This document shows, one piece after another, positions 26,546 to 36,450 of a stretch of 64,000 bases of DNA. The stretch comes from Flavobacteriaceae bacterium PS02334 (GTDB lineage Bacteria; Bacteroidota; Bacteroidia; Flavobacteriales; Flavobacteriaceae): assembly GCA_029959295.1 (NCBI GenBank), contig JASCOH010000011.1, positions 34,700 to 98,699 on the forward strand, written 5' to 3'. The notes below the pieces were generated by a model. That model searched no databases. It was given only the letters and a program-made list of their open reading frames with translations, and was not told the origin of the DNA. Position 1 is the first letter of the stretch. Each line of letters begins with the position of its first letter. Position numbers and translations under genes: made by a program.

Positions 26546-29500
26546 ATGAGTTTATCCACATTAAGCATAAAAAGGCCGGTTCTGACCATCGTTTTGAACC
26601 TGATGCTGATTCTTTTCGGAATTATCGGCTACACTTATTTAGGTGTCCGAGAATTTCCGTCGATTGATCCTGCGCAGATTTCGGTGCGAACAAGTTACGC
26701 CGGAGCGAATTCTGACATTATCGAATCCCAAATTACCGAACCGCTTGAAAAAGCCATCAACTCCATTGACGGAATTCGAAATATTACTTCTTCGAGCAAT
26801 CAAGGAAGCAGCAATATCAACATCGAATTTAACTTAGATAAAAATCTTGAAGAAGCGGCGAATGATGTTCGTGACAAAGTTTCTCAGGCTGTTCGAAGTT
26901 TACCGCAAGATATTGACGCGCCGCCAGTTGTTTCTAAAGCCGATGCCGATTCTGAACCGATTATTACCATGACGGTTCAGAGTGACAATCGAAATGTTTT
27001 AGAACTTTCTGATTATGCAGACAACGTGATTGCACAGCGTCTGCAGACGATTCCCGGTGTCAGTAGCGTTCAGATTTGGGGACAGCGAAAATATGCGATG
27101 CGTTTGTGGATTGATCCAGTAAAATTAGCTTCGTATGGCTGTACGGTTTCAGATGTCCGTGATGCTTTGGATGCGCAAAATGTAGAATTGCCTTCGGGAA
27201 AATTGACTGGAGACAACACCGAATTAACCGTAAAAACAATTGGAAATTTATCCACAGAAGAACAATTCAATAACATAATAATTCGTGCTGAAGGCGATAA
27301 AGTCGTTCATTTCAGCGATATCGGAAATGCTTCGTTGGAAGCAGAAAATTTAGAAACAAAAATGAGCGATTCCGGACAAGAAATGGTCGGAATGGCGATT
27401 ATACCTCAGCCGGGAACAAATTATCTGGACATTGCCGATGCTTTTTACAAAGAATATGACAAGCTAAAAGCAGATCTGCCAAAAGATTTTAAATTAAATG
27501 TAGCGATTGACAATACGGTTTTTGTTAAGAAAGCAGTTTTGGAAGTTGCCGAAACTTTATTGATTTCGATCATTTTGGTAGTCTTGATTATCTACTTGTT
27601 TTTTAGAAATTGGGCAATCGCTTTCCGTCCTTTAATTGATATTCCGGTTTCATTGATTGCGACATTTTTCATCATGTGGCTTTTCGGATTTTCGGTAAAC
27701 GTATTGACACTTTTGGCAATCGTTTTGGCCACCGGTTTGGTTGTCGATGACGGAATTGTGGTCACAGAAAATATCTTCAAAAAAGTCGAAGAAGGAATGT
27801 CACCGATTGAAGCCGCCATTAAAGGTTCAAACGAAATTTTCTTTGCCGTAATTTCTATTTCGATAACATTGGCTGCCGTTTTCTTGCCCGTAATTTTCTT
27901 AGAAGGTTTTGTCGGGCGGCTGTTTCGGGAATTCGGTGTCGTAATTGGAGCTGCAGTTTTGATTTCTGCCTTCGTTTCCCTTACGCTTACGCCAATGCTG
28001 AATGCCTACTTGATGAAAGGCGGCGAACAGAAAAAATCTAAATTCTACAATTGGAGCGAGCCTTATTTTGTAAAATTAAATACTGGTTACGGCGAGTCTC
28101 TTGCAAAATTTATGAAGAAAAAATGGCTGAGTTTTCCAATTCTGGTTGGCTGTATTGGCTTGATTATTCTGTTTTTCAGTGTGCTTCAAAAAGAAACCGC
28201 TCCTTATGACGACAGAAGTTTTATTGGCGTAAATGTAACGGCTCCTGAAGGTGCTTCGTATGATTACATGGACCGTTTTATGACGGAATTATCTGATTTG
28301 ATCAATGATTCAATTCCAGAAAAGAAAGTAAGCTTGGTCATTACTTCGCCAGGATTTGGTTCTTCTTCTGTGAACAGCGGTCGTGCGCGAATTTCATTGG
28401 TGGAAGCTGGCGACAGAGAAAGATCTCAAAAAGAAATTGCCGCCGATTTGACAAAATGGACAAAGACAAATTCGGAAGCAAAAGTTTCTGTTTCTGAACA
28501 GCCTACGATTTCTGTAAACCGTCGTGGTGGCTTGCCTATTCAATATATTATCCAAGCGCAGAATTTTGAGAAATTACGTGAAAAAATTCCAGTTTTCATG
28601 GATGAAGCCGCAAAAGATCCAACTTTTGCGATTACCGATGTAAACTTAAAATTCAACAAGCCTGAAATCTACGTCACTATTGATAGAGAAAAAGCGCAAA
28701 GCCTTGGTGTTTCTGTAATGGATGTTGCTCAAGCCCTGCAACTTTCTTTAAGCGGACAGCGTTTTGGCTATTATATCATGAACGGAAAACAATACCAAGT
28801 CATGGGACAATTCGATAAAAAAGATCGAAATGCACCGATGGATTTGACGTCGATTTATGTAAGAAGCACTGACGGAACGCTGATTCAGCTTGACAACGTA
28901 GTTTCGATTGAAGAACAAAGCAGTCCGCCGCAATTGTACCATAATAACCGATATATGTCAGCCACAGTTTCTGCAGGTTTGGCGCCAGGAAAAAGTATCA
29001 GCGACGGAATTGAAGCCATGGAACGCATCAAGGAAAAAGTTTTAGACGAAACTTTCACGACTGATTTGGGCGGCGAATCTCGAGATTTTGCAGAAAGCAA
29101 TTCCAATACCGCTTTTGCTTTTGGACTGGCTCTGCTATTGATTTATCTTATTTTGGCTGCACAATTTGAAAGTTTTATCGATCCTTTTATTATTATTTTG
29201 ACGGTTCCGATGGCGGTTGCGGGTGCATTATTCTCGCTTTGGCTTTTTGGACAGACTTGGAATATCTTCAGTCAGATTGGAACAATTATGTTGATTGGTT
29301 TAGTGACCAAGAACGGAATCTTGATTGTAGAATTTGCGAACCAGCTCCGCGAGGAAGGAAAACCTAAATTACAAGCAATTTTAGAAGCTTCTGAATCAAG
29401 ATTGCGACCGATTTTAATGACCAGTTTGGCAATTGCACTTGGAGCTCTGCCGATTGCAATGTCTTTAGGCGCAGCTTCAACCAGCAGAATCGGAATGGGG

Positions 29501-29638
29501 GTTGTAATCGTTGGAGGAACTTTATTCTCTTTAGTTTTGACTTTATTCGTAATTCCAGCAATTTATTTGATGTGGTCAAGAGAGAAAAAACACCGACCAG
29601 AATTTGACAATATTAAAGAATATGAAAAAGATTTATAA
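26546..29638 (+). CDS. RND efflux transporter permease (AcrB/MexB type)
   Basis: 1030 aa, the full length of an HAE1-type RND pump. It begins MSLSTLSIKRPVLTIVLNL, followed by the large periplasmic loop, a cluster of membrane segments including VVDDGIVVTENI (the proton-relay aspartates), a second periplasmic loop, and a final membrane block with IGLVTKNGILIVEFANQLRE. It uses the proton gradient to expel compounds. The upstream gap carries short repeated AAATCC/AATCC stretches. All parts look intact. Confidence 0.95.
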   Translation: MSLSTLSIKRPVLTIVLNLMLILFGIIGYTYLGVREFPSIDPAQISVRTSYAGANSDIIESQITEPLEKAINSIDGIRNITSSSNQGSSNINIEFNLDKNLEEAANDVRDKVSQAVRSLPQDIDAPPVVSKADADSEPIITMTVQSDNRNVLELSDYADNVIAQRLQTIPGVSSVQIWGQRKYAMRLWIDPVKLASYGCTVSDVRDALDAQNVELPSGKLTGDNTELTVKTIGNLSTEEQFNNIIIRAEGDKVVHFSDIGNASLEAENLETKMSDSGQEMVGMAIIPQPGTNYLDIADAFYKEYDKLKADLPKDFKLNVAIDNTVFVKKAVLEVAETLLISIILVVLIIYLFFRNWAIAFRPLIDIPVSLIATFFIMWLFGFSVNVLTLLAIVLATGLVVDDGIVVTENIFKKVEEGMSPIEAAIKGSNEIFFAVISISITLAAVFLPVIFLEGFVGRLFREFGVVIGAAVLISAFVSLTLTPMLNAYLMKGGEQKKSKFYNWSEPYFVKLNTGYGESLAKFMKKKWLSFPILVGCIGLIILFFSVLQKETAPYDDRSFIGVNVTAPEGASYDYMDRFMTELSDLINDSIPEKKVSLVITSPGFGSSSVNSGRARISLVEAGDRERSQKEIAADLTKWTKTNSEAKVSVSEQPTISVNRRGGLPIQYIIQAQNFEKLREKIPVFMDEAAKDPTFAITDVNLKFNKPEIYVTIDREKAQSLGVSVMDVAQALQLSLSGQRFGYYIMNGKQYQVMGQFDKKDRNAPMDLTSIYVRSTDGTLIQLDNVVSIEEQSSPPQLYHNNRYMSATVSAGLAPGKSISDGIEAMERIKEKVLDETFTTDLGGESRDFAESNSNTAFAFGLALLLIYLILAAQFESFIDPFIIILTVPMAVAGALFSLWLFGQTWNIFSQIGTIMLIGLVTKNGILIVEFANQLREEGKPKLQAILEASESRLRPILMTSLAIALGALPIAMSLGAASTSRIGMGVVIVGGTLFSLVLTLFVIPAIYLMWSREKKHRPEFDNIKEYEKDL

Positions 29639-29639
29639 T

Positions 29640-30956
29640 ATGAAATTGAACCTTTTTTTCCTCTTGCTATTGGTTCTTGGATTTGCAAATTCGGCAAGTT
29701 CACAGGAAATTCTTACGGTGGAAGATGCCGTAAAAATTGTCTTAGAGAATAACTACGATATAAAAATTGCTTCCAATGATTTGAAAATTGACCAGCAAAA
29801 TGTGAGTTTAGCCAATGCAGGGATTTTACCAAGTTTGAATGGAGTTGTTACTGAAAATAGCTCGATTTTAGACACAAAACAAACGCAACAGGATGGCTCT
29901 ATTAGAGAACTTGACGGCGCAAAAAACATGAATCTCTCCTATGGCGTTGCTTTAAACTGGACGGTTTTTGATGGTTTCAGAATGTTTGCGAGATATGACC
30001 AATTAAAAGAATTGCAAAAATTAGGCGATGCTGAATTAAAGCTTGCTATTTTCACAAAAGTCTCTGATGTAATTTCTACCTATTATGATTTAGCACAGCA
30101 AAAACAGCAGCTTACAGCTTTGGATACGGCCATTGTAATTTCGAATTTGAGAGTTACAACAGCTGACAATCGCTATAGAATTGGAAAAGCTTCCAAGTTA
30201 GAAGTTTTAAATGCTCAAGTTGATTTAAATACTGATACTACTACGCTTTTGCGCCAAAAAGAATTGTATGCAAATACTAAAATTGCTTTGAACGAATTAT
30301 TGGCAAGATCTGTAAACACTGCTTTTGAAATCGCAGAAGAAATTAAAATCGATGAAAGTTTATTGCTTCCAGAATTGATGGATTTGGCCGAAAAACAGAA
30401 TCCGCAATTGCAGACTCAGATTATCAATAAACGGGTAACCGAGTTGCAGGCAAAGCAGATCAAGGCAAATCGTTATCCGGTCGTGAGCGTGAGTTCGGGG
30501 TACAATTTTACGCGCAGCGAATCGTCACTTGGTTTTGCTTCGCAATCGACTGGAAATGGATTGACATACGGAATTAACGCCTCCATGAATATTTTTAACG
30601 GCGGTTTGCAAAACAGAAACGAAAAGATTGCAAAATTGCAGATTGAAAATTCACAGGTTTTGATTGACAAGCAATTACAGACTTTACGTTCGCAGCTGTC
30701 TTCTTTTTATCAAACGTATTTGACGAATTTGCAATTGACAAAACTGGAAGCCAAAAACGAAGAAATTGCAAAGGAAAACATGGATATTACACTTGCTAAA
30801 TTTAGAATCGGTACAATTACACCGCTTGAATTTCGTGATGCGCAATTGAATTATGTGAATGCGAAAGTCAGAAATAGCGATGCGCAATATCAGGCGAAAG
30901 TTTCTGAAATTAATTTAAAAGAATTAGCCGGAAATTTGTCAATATCTAATAATTAG
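29640..30956 (+). CDS. TolC-family outer membrane efflux protein
   Basis: 438 aa from the ATG at 29640, one base after the pump's stop. In-frame starts further upstream would overlap the pump gene and put extra residues before the signal peptide (MKLNLFFLLLLVLGFANSAS), so they were rejected. Two repeats of the long helical OEP domain are seen, each with NAQVDLN- or DAQLNYVNAK-type heptads. It forms the outer-membrane channel of the tripartite pump. Confidence 0.93.
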   Translation: MKLNLFFLLLLVLGFANSASSQEILTVEDAVKIVLENNYDIKIASNDLKIDQQNVSLANAGILPSLNGVVTENSSILDTKQTQQDGSIRELDGAKNMNLSYGVALNWTVFDGFRMFARYDQLKELQKLGDAELKLAIFTKVSDVISTYYDLAQQKQQLTALDTAIVISNLRVTTADNRYRIGKASKLEVLNAQVDLNTDTTTLLRQKELYANTKIALNELLARSVNTAFEIAEEIKIDESLLLPELMDLAEKQNPQLQTQIINKRVTELQAKQIKANRYPVVSVSSGYNFTRSESSLGFASQSTGNGLTYGINASMNIFNGGLQNRNEKIAKLQIENSQVLIDKQLQTLRSQLSSFYQTYLTNLQLTKLEAKNEEIAKENMDITLAKFRIGTITPLEFRDAQLNYVNAKVRNSDAQYQAKVSEINLKELAGNLSISNN

Positions 30957-30997
30957 CATTTTTATTGTGTAATTCTCAATTTATTGTTAAAAAATTA

Positions 30998-31005
30998 TAT
31001 CTTTG
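30998..31005 (+). promoter_or_regulatory. -7 element TATCTTTG
   Basis: Exact TAnnTTTG match 25 bp before the ATG at 31031; no convincing -33 TTG. Confidence 0.4.
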
Positions 31006-31030
31006 ATTTAACATTTAAAAACGAAAAATC

Positions 31031-31519
31031 ATGGAAATTAATTTTTACCCAATTTTAGCAAGTGGATTTGTAACACTTATTCTTGGTTTTATTTGGTACC
31101 ATCCAAAAGTTTTTGGAACAATTTGGATGCGTGAAGCGGGACTTACTGAAGAGCAACTTTCCAAAGGAAATATGCTTAAGATTTTTGGCCTTTCATTTAT
31201 TTACTCATTACTTATCGGCATGATAATGATGCCAATTGTCATACACCAATTTGGCGCAATGGGAATGATTGGCGGTGGCGCTCCAGGTGTCGTTCAGCCA
31301 GAATCTTACCTTAAATTTATGTCAGAATATGGAACGGCTTACCGAACTTTCAAACACGGTGCATTCCATGGATGTTTGACGGGCCTGTTTTTAGTATTGC
31401 CAATTATTGCAATTAATGGATTATTTGAAAGAAAATCTTGGAAATACATCTTAGTTAAAGGCGGTTATTGGATTTTGAGCCTGACAATAATTGGAGCCCT
31501 AATTTGTGGATGGGTATAA
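31031..31519 (+). CDS. DUF1761 membrane protein
   Basis: 162 aa with about four hydrophobic segments (5-23, 50-72, 110-130, 140-160). The opening SGFVTLILGFIWYHPKVFG and the FKHGAFHG stretch fit DUF1761, a small integral membrane family of unknown role common in Bacteroidota. Stands alone with its own -7 element. Confidence 0.8.
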   Translation: MEINFYPILASGFVTLILGFIWYHPKVFGTIWMREAGLTEEQLSKGNMLKIFGLSFIYSLLIGMIMMPIVIHQFGAMGMIGGGAPGVVQPESYLKFMSEYGTAYRTFKHGAFHGCLTGLFLVLPIIAINGLFERKSWKYILVKGGYWILSLTIIGALICGWV

Positions 31520-31573
31520 TCTATAAAAACAAAATATCGCTTTTAAAACGGCGAGATTTATATTTAATCACCG

Positions 31574-32725
31574 TTGAAAAACACTTTACATTTTAAGATT
31601 TATCCAACAACTGAACTGCTTCCTGAAAACTGGAATACGCTGGCTGTTGACAATATTTTTCTATCTAAAAAATACTTGGAAGTTTTAGAGAAATCAGCTC
31701 CAGAAAACATGACATGCCATTTTATCGGAATTTTCAAAGAAGATAATTTAGAAGGAATTGCGCTTTCTCAATTTTTAGATCTAAACAAATTGCAGTCTTT
31801 TGGCGAGCGTGATAAATGCCTCAAGACTTCAGTCAGAAATTTCATCTTCAAAAATTTCAGCTCGCATGTTTTGTTCATGGGAAACAACATGCTGACGGGT
31901 CAAAATGCCTTTCATTTTTCTGATAAAATTGACAAAAACCTAGCATTAAAATCACTCAAAAAAGCTTCAGAAGCTTTAAAGGAAATTTTCAAAAACAAAG
32001 GACAAAAAGTACATTTGGTTTCTTTCAAAGATTTTGATGCTGAAGAAATTCTTGATTTTAAAACAGGCGGTTTTGAAGACTATTTCAAGTTTTCAACACA
32101 GCCGAATATGATTTTTGAAATCAGAGAAAACTGGAAAACTTTTGATGATTATATTTTAGACCTAAGCAAAAAATATCGCGACCAATTTAAGCGTGCTCGA
32201 AAGAAGTCAGAAGGAATTACAAAACGCAAAATGACTCTGGAAGACATTATCAATCATGAAGAAACGATTTATGATTTATATTTTCACGTAGCCAAAAATG
32301 CACCTTTCAATACTTTTTTCTTGGCCAAAAATCACTTCCGTGTTTTCAAGGAATTATTGGGCGATGATTTTCTCTTCTATGGTTATTTCATAGCAGAAAA
32401 ACTGATCGGATTCAATACACTGCTAAAAAACGGCTGTTCAATGGACACTTATTTTCTAGGCTATGATGAAACCTTGCAGAAAGAAAAAATGCTCTATTTG
32501 AATATGCTTTATGACATGATTGCTTATTCTATAAATAAAGGTTTTGAGGAAATTGTTTTTGCCAGGACAGCTTTGGAAATTAAAAGTTCTGTAGGTGCAA
32601 AACCTGTAGAAATGTTCGGATTTATGCAGCATAGCAATTCGTTGATCAATAAAAAAATTGATGCGATTTTCGATTATTTAGAACCAAAAACGGACTGGAA
32701 CGAGCGCAATCCGTTTAAAGAATAA
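31574..32725 (+). CDS. GNAT/FemAB-like acyltransferase family protein
   Basis: 383 aa. The start is a TTG at 31574; the next ATG in frame is over 40 codons in and would cut the N-terminal domain, so TTG is preferred. The body (YRDQFKRARKKSEG, then FYGYFIAEKLIGFNTLLKNG in the acyl-CoA-binding-like part) resembles the peptidoglycan/wax-synthesis GNAT superfamily group. Substrate unknown; a role in cell-surface or lipid chemistry is only a guess from neighbours. Convergent with the second lipid kinase. Confidence 0.65.
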   Translation: MKNTLHFKIYPTTELLPENWNTLAVDNIFLSKKYLEVLEKSAPENMTCHFIGIFKEDNLEGIALSQFLDLNKLQSFGERDKCLKTSVRNFIFKNFSSHVLFMGNNMLTGQNAFHFSDKIDKNLALKSLKKASEALKEIFKNKGQKVHLVSFKDFDAEEILDFKTGGFEDYFKFSTQPNMIFEIRENWKTFDDYILDLSKKYRDQFKRARKKSEGITKRKMTLEDIINHEETIYDLYFHVAKNAPFNTFFLAKNHFRVFKELLGDDFLFYGYFIAEKLIGFNTLLKNGCSMDTYFLGYDETLQKEKMLYLNMLYDMIAYSINKGFEEIVFARTALEIKSSVGAKPVEMFGFMQHSNSLINKKIDAIFDYLEPKTDWNERNPFKE

Positions 32726-32732
32726 ATTTTCA

Positions 32733-33608
32733 TCACGGAATTGCCACTTTCATCTGCTTAGGCAAAATGGCTACTTCTAGCTTAGAAACCTCATCACAAT
32801 ATTCGCCATCAATTTGAAAACTGACAGGAACATTTGTAGTAATTGTTGCTTCATCCGTAGAAATAATTTCAACATCTCCAGATTCAATGGGCATATTTCC
32901 GGAAAGGATTTTCCCGAATACAATCAGGTCTAAATTCTTCAAAATCACGATTTCAAATTTTCCATCATTCATCACACCGTCTGGATTTATCGTCACGCCT
33001 GTTCCATATTTTTGAGAATTGGCTATGACAACCATTCTGGCTTCCGTTTCGACAGTTCTGTTTTTGGTGTGAATTTTTGCAACAAACGGATCTTTTAAAC
33101 CGGTCAAAGTATTTATAGCTTGAAGCGCATAGCCCAGTTTTCCTCTGACATTGCTGTTTTCATAGTTTTTAACCAATTCGGCATTGATTCCGATATCGCT
33201 TAAATGGAGGCTCTTTTTACCATTAATAGAAATCATATCCATCTCCATATAATCATTTCTGAAGGCAATTTTTAAGTTCTCTTCCAATTCATCCGGAAGA
33301 TTCAAATCAACTGAAAGTCCGTTTGCAGAACCGCCAGGGATTATGCCTAAAATAACATTGTGATTCTGCATTGCGTCTGCGACCATTTTTATCGTTCCGT
33401 CGCCTCCAACCACAATTATTCTTTCAGTATCATTGTCTTCCTGAAGTTTTTGTATTTTTTCTTCGTCGTTTTTCCCTGTAGTTTCAAAAATAATCAAATT
33501 GATATTTTCACTTTTTGCAAAATTGGTGGCAGCTTCAGTGATTTCAGTCTTATCGACATCTCCAGAAATCGGATTCACAACCAGTATATAATTCTTTAAT
33601 GAGCTCAT
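32733..33608 (-). CDS. Second diacylglycerol kinase-like lipid kinase
   Basis: 291 aa, same family as the gene at 13881 but clearly diverged. Motifs: VNPISGDVDKTE, VVGGDGTIKMVADAM and IIPGGSANGLSVDL. The usual GSGNG is GGSAN-G here, a change seen in some members. Probably makes phosphatidate from diacylglycerol or phosphorylates a related lipid. Divergent from an App1-type phosphatase, which would catalyse the reverse reaction. Confidence 0.88.
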   Translation of the reverse strand: MSSLKNYILVVNPISGDVDKTEITEAATNFAKSENINLIIFETTGKNDEEKIQKLQEDNDTERIIVVGGDGTIKMVADAMQNHNVILGIIPGGSANGLSVDLNLPDELEENLKIAFRNDYMEMDMISINGKKSLHLSDIGINAELVKNYENSNVRGKLGYALQAINTLTGLKDPFVAKIHTKNRTVETEARMVVIANSQKYGTGVTINPDGVMNDGKFEIVILKNLDLIVFGKILSGNMPIESGDVEIISTDEATITTNVPVSFQIDGEYCDEVSKLEVAILPKQMKVAIP

Positions 33609-33670
33609 ATTTTAATAATTGCTTAATTTTTCGTATTTTGTTATAGCGTAATATAAATATAGCACAAATT

Positions 33671-34663
33671 ATGAAGCCAATCTTAAAATTATACCGCGGT
33701 TATGCAAATGATCAAGAGCTGATTGTGATGGGCCATGTTTTTAAACCGACGACGAAAGAAGATTATGATTTCCAGAAGAAAAAATTCAAGAATGCGAAGT
33801 CTGTGATTAGAATGTTTCGAATTAAAACGCAGTCCAACGCTTCTATTTATTTAGAACACAATGGCGTAAAAATCCATACGAAGTCACTTGATGACGGTTA
33901 TTTCAAGTTCTGCATCCCACTGACCCGCGATTTAGATTATGGCTGGAATGAATATAAAGTAAGCTTATTTCATGACGAAAAAGAAATTACGGCCAAAGGA
34001 AGCTATATACGCCCGCATGAAGGAAATTGGGGATTTATTTCAGATATTGATGATACTTTTTTGGTCTCGCATACGCGGAATGCTTTTAAAAAACTTTATA
34101 TTTTATTATTCAGAAATGTAAATGACCGAAAGATTTTTGAAGACGTAGTGCCACATTATCAAGCTTTGAGCGCTGCCGGCAGAAAAAATAAAAACGAACA
34201 GAATGCTTTCTTTTATGTTTCCAGCAGCGAGTGGAATTTATACCGGTTTATTACGCAGTTTACCGCTTTGCATAATTTGCCAAAAGCCGTTCTTCTATTA
34301 AAAGACATAAAAACCAGCCTTACTGATTTTTTCTTGACCGGAAGAGGCGACCACAACCATAAATTTGAAAAAATAAAGCATCTTTTAGAGTTTTATCCAC
34401 ATTTGAAATATGTCTTGTTGGGCGATGATTCACAGCACGATCCTTACTTGTATGAAACTATTTGCAAAATTTTTCCGGTAACCGTAAAAGCAGTCTACAT
34501 TCGCCAAACCGGAAGCCAGAAAAAACAAAAGACAATTGACGCAATGAAAAACATGGAAAGCATGGGCGTTGACACTTGTTATTTCAAACAAAGCAGCGAG
34601 GCGATTGCGCATTCACAAAGAGTTGGGATAATTTCTGAATCAGATGTAGAAATTGATTTATAA
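33671..34663 (+). CDS. App1-family phosphatidate phosphatase (DUF2183)
   Basis: 330 aa, cytosolic. After an N-terminal beta-rich domain (about 1-115), the catalytic HAD-type motif DIDDT is at 125-129 (FISDIDDTFLV), followed by VSSSEWNLY and LLGDDSQHDPYLY. This is the signature of the App1 group, named after the yeast phosphatidate phosphatase that turns phosphatidate into diacylglycerol. The start is 62 bp from the start of the divergent lipid kinase, so the two may be balanced against each other. Confidence 0.85.
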   Translation: MKPILKLYRGYANDQELIVMGHVFKPTTKEDYDFQKKKFKNAKSVIRMFRIKTQSNASIYLEHNGVKIHTKSLDDGYFKFCIPLTRDLDYGWNEYKVSLFHDEKEITAKGSYIRPHEGNWGFISDIDDTFLVSHTRNAFKKLYILLFRNVNDRKIFEDVVPHYQALSAAGRKNKNEQNAFFYVSSSEWNLYRFITQFTALHNLPKAVLLLKDIKTSLTDFFLTGRGDHNHKFEKIKHLLEFYPHLKYVLLGDDSQHDPYLYETICKIFPVTVKAVYIRQTGSQKKQKTIDAMKNMESMGVDTCYFKQSSEAIAHSQRVGIISESDVEIDL

Positions 34664-34664
34664 A

Positions 34665-34697
34665 AAAAATCCTGTAGCGCTAACTACAGGATTTTTT
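34665..34697. terminator. Bidirectional terminator
   Basis: Stem AAAAATCCTGTAG/CTACAGGATTTTT with loop CGCTAA, placed between the convergent App1 and mannose-guanylyltransferase genes. Confidence 0.9.
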
Positions 34698-35756
34698 TTA
34701 TTTTGTAACCATTGCAGTGATTCGCTTGATTTCTTGCTCTTTTCCTTTTGGATAAATCAGCAAAACATCTTCTTTATCAACTATAATGTAATCGTTTAAT
34801 CCGTCGATGATGATTAGTTTTTTAGCATCAGTTCTGATGATATTATTTGTAGCATTTTCTAGAAAAACATTGGCGTTTACAACGGCATTCAACTGATTGT
34901 CTTTTGGAAGTTTTTCATATAAAGAACCCCAAGTTCCGAGATCATTCCAATCAAAAGTTGCTGGCAGAACATAAACGTTATCCGCTTTTTCCATTACGGC
35001 ATAATCGATAGAAATATTTTCTGCCAAGGCATAATTGGTTTCAATAAAACTTGCTTCTGCTTCTGTATTATAAACCAGCAGACCTTCAGAAAACAATGCA
35101 TTCATTTGAGGCTGAAATTGCTCAAAAGCTTCTGTAATTGCTTTGGCACTCCAAATAAAAATCCCAGCATTCCAAAGAAAATTGCCACTGTGCAGGAAAC
35201 TTTTTGCCGTTTCATAATCTGGTTTTTCTCTGAACTGGCTCACCTTTTTTACCGGATTTTCATCTGATTTATTATATTCAATATATCCAAAACCTGTGTT
35301 CGGAAAAGTCGGCTGAATACCCAAAGTCATCAACGCATTTTTCTCTTGACAGAAATCAAAAGCCTGCTGTAAATCATGAACAAAAGCATTTTCGTCTTCA
35401 ATCCAGTGATCACTTGGCGCAACAACCATCACGGCATCAGGGTTTTGTTTTTGGATTTTTAGCGAAGCATATAAAATGCAAGGCGCTGTATTTCTCATCG
35501 CTGGCTCTAATAAAACCTGCTCTTGCTTTACTTGCGGAAGCTGGCTTAAAACCAAATCATTATATCGTTCATTGGTCAATATCAAAATATTTTCAGCAGG
35601 AATTAATTTAGATAATCTGCTAAACGTTTTTTGGATCAGGGTTTCCCCAGTGCCAAGCATATCATGAAATTGTTTTGGAAATTCGTTAGTGCTTACTGGC
35701 CAGAATCGAGAGCCGACTCCACCTGCCATTAATATCGCGTAATAATTTTTGTTCAT
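34698..35756 (-). CDS. manC: Mannose-1-phosphate guanylyltransferase
   Basis: 352 aa. Makes GDP-mannose from mannose-1-phosphate and GTP, for surface polysaccharide or protein glycosylation. Seen: the nucleotidyl-transferase loop MAGGVGSRFWPVS, VVAPSDHWI, FREKPD, and LWNAGIFIW. The length matches the monofunctional form without the phosphomannose-isomerase domain. Single gene with its own terminator. Confidence 0.93.
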   Translation of the reverse strand: MNKNYYAILMAGGVGSRFWPVSTNEFPKQFHDMLGTGETLIQKTFSRLSKLIPAENILILTNERYNDLVLSQLPQVKQEQVLLEPAMRNTAPCILYASLKIQKQNPDAVMVVAPSDHWIEDENAFVHDLQQAFDFCQEKNALMTLGIQPTFPNTGFGYIEYNKSDENPVKKVSQFREKPDYETAKSFLHSGNFLWNAGIFIWSAKAITEAFEQFQPQMNALFSEGLLVYNTEAEASFIETNYALAENISIDYAVMEKADNVYVLPATFDWNDLGTWGSLYEKLPKDNQLNAVVNANVFLENATNNIIRTDAKKLIIIDGLNDYIIVDKEDVLLIYPKGKEQEIKRITAMVTK

Positions 35757-35837
35757 TTGGTTTATAGTTAGAATACCTATAGTAAATATTCAATTTCTTT
35801 TTTTAAAATCAAAATGGTTTAATTTTCATTTAACAAC

Positions 35838-36437
35838 TTAATGAGGCAAAAGTTCGACTTCAGCATTCGGATTGAAAAGATAAACGCGTCTAGAACTTAC
35901 TTCTTCACATTCATATCTTTTGACGCGAAGCGCTCCTTTCTTAAAAATTTTGCCATTATGTATCCTGAAAAGACTTCCATAAGGAATTTCAAAGATATAG
36001 TTTTTATCATTCGACGCATCAAATTGTTTTAACGCCAAAGACAAAGTTGCATCGGTGTCGCTGCTTGCCGTCGGATTTTTGAAATGCCTTGCCATTAAAG
36101 GCAAAACAGTGTTTGGAAAAATCTCTGGACGAATAAACGGCACCATTAATTGCTGAAAAGTATATTTCCATTCGTTGCCGTGAGGCTTTATATTTCTTCC
36201 GAATTTCTTAAAAGCCACCAAATGCGCAATTTCATGAATCAAGGTCATCAGAAATTTATATTTATTCAAGCTTGAATTGATGGTAATTTCGTGCTTCCCA
36301 TTTGATCCTTTTCGATAATCGCCATGGCGTGTCATTCGTTCATTCACAATTTTGAGATGAACTTCATTGGCGACAATAAGCTCAAAGCAAGGAATGACGG
36401 CGTGTTCGGGCAAATATTTTGAAAGCGTTTCGTTCAA
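35838..36437 (-). CDS. SprT-like metalloprotease-fold protein
   Basis: 199 aa. The zinc motif HEIAHL in LIHEIAHLVAFKKFG and a later H in PHGNEWKYTF match the SprT-like domain. Proteins of this fold include DNA-protein-crosslink proteases, but the bacterial short forms are uncharacterised. Its gene starts 13 bp after the stop of the upstream SDR gene, so the two and the peptidase may share a transcript. Confidence 0.8.
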   Translation of the reverse strand: MNETLSKYLPEHAVIPCFELIVANEVHLKIVNERMTRHGDYRKGSNGKHEITINSSLNKYKFLMTLIHEIAHLVAFKKFGRNIKPHGNEWKYTFQQLMVPFIRPEIFPNTVLPLMARHFKNPTASSDTDATLSLALKQFDASNDKNYIFEIPYGSLFRIHNGKIFKKGALRVKRYECEEVSSRRVYLFNPNAEVELLPH

Positions 36438-36450
36438 TTAATTATAAATT

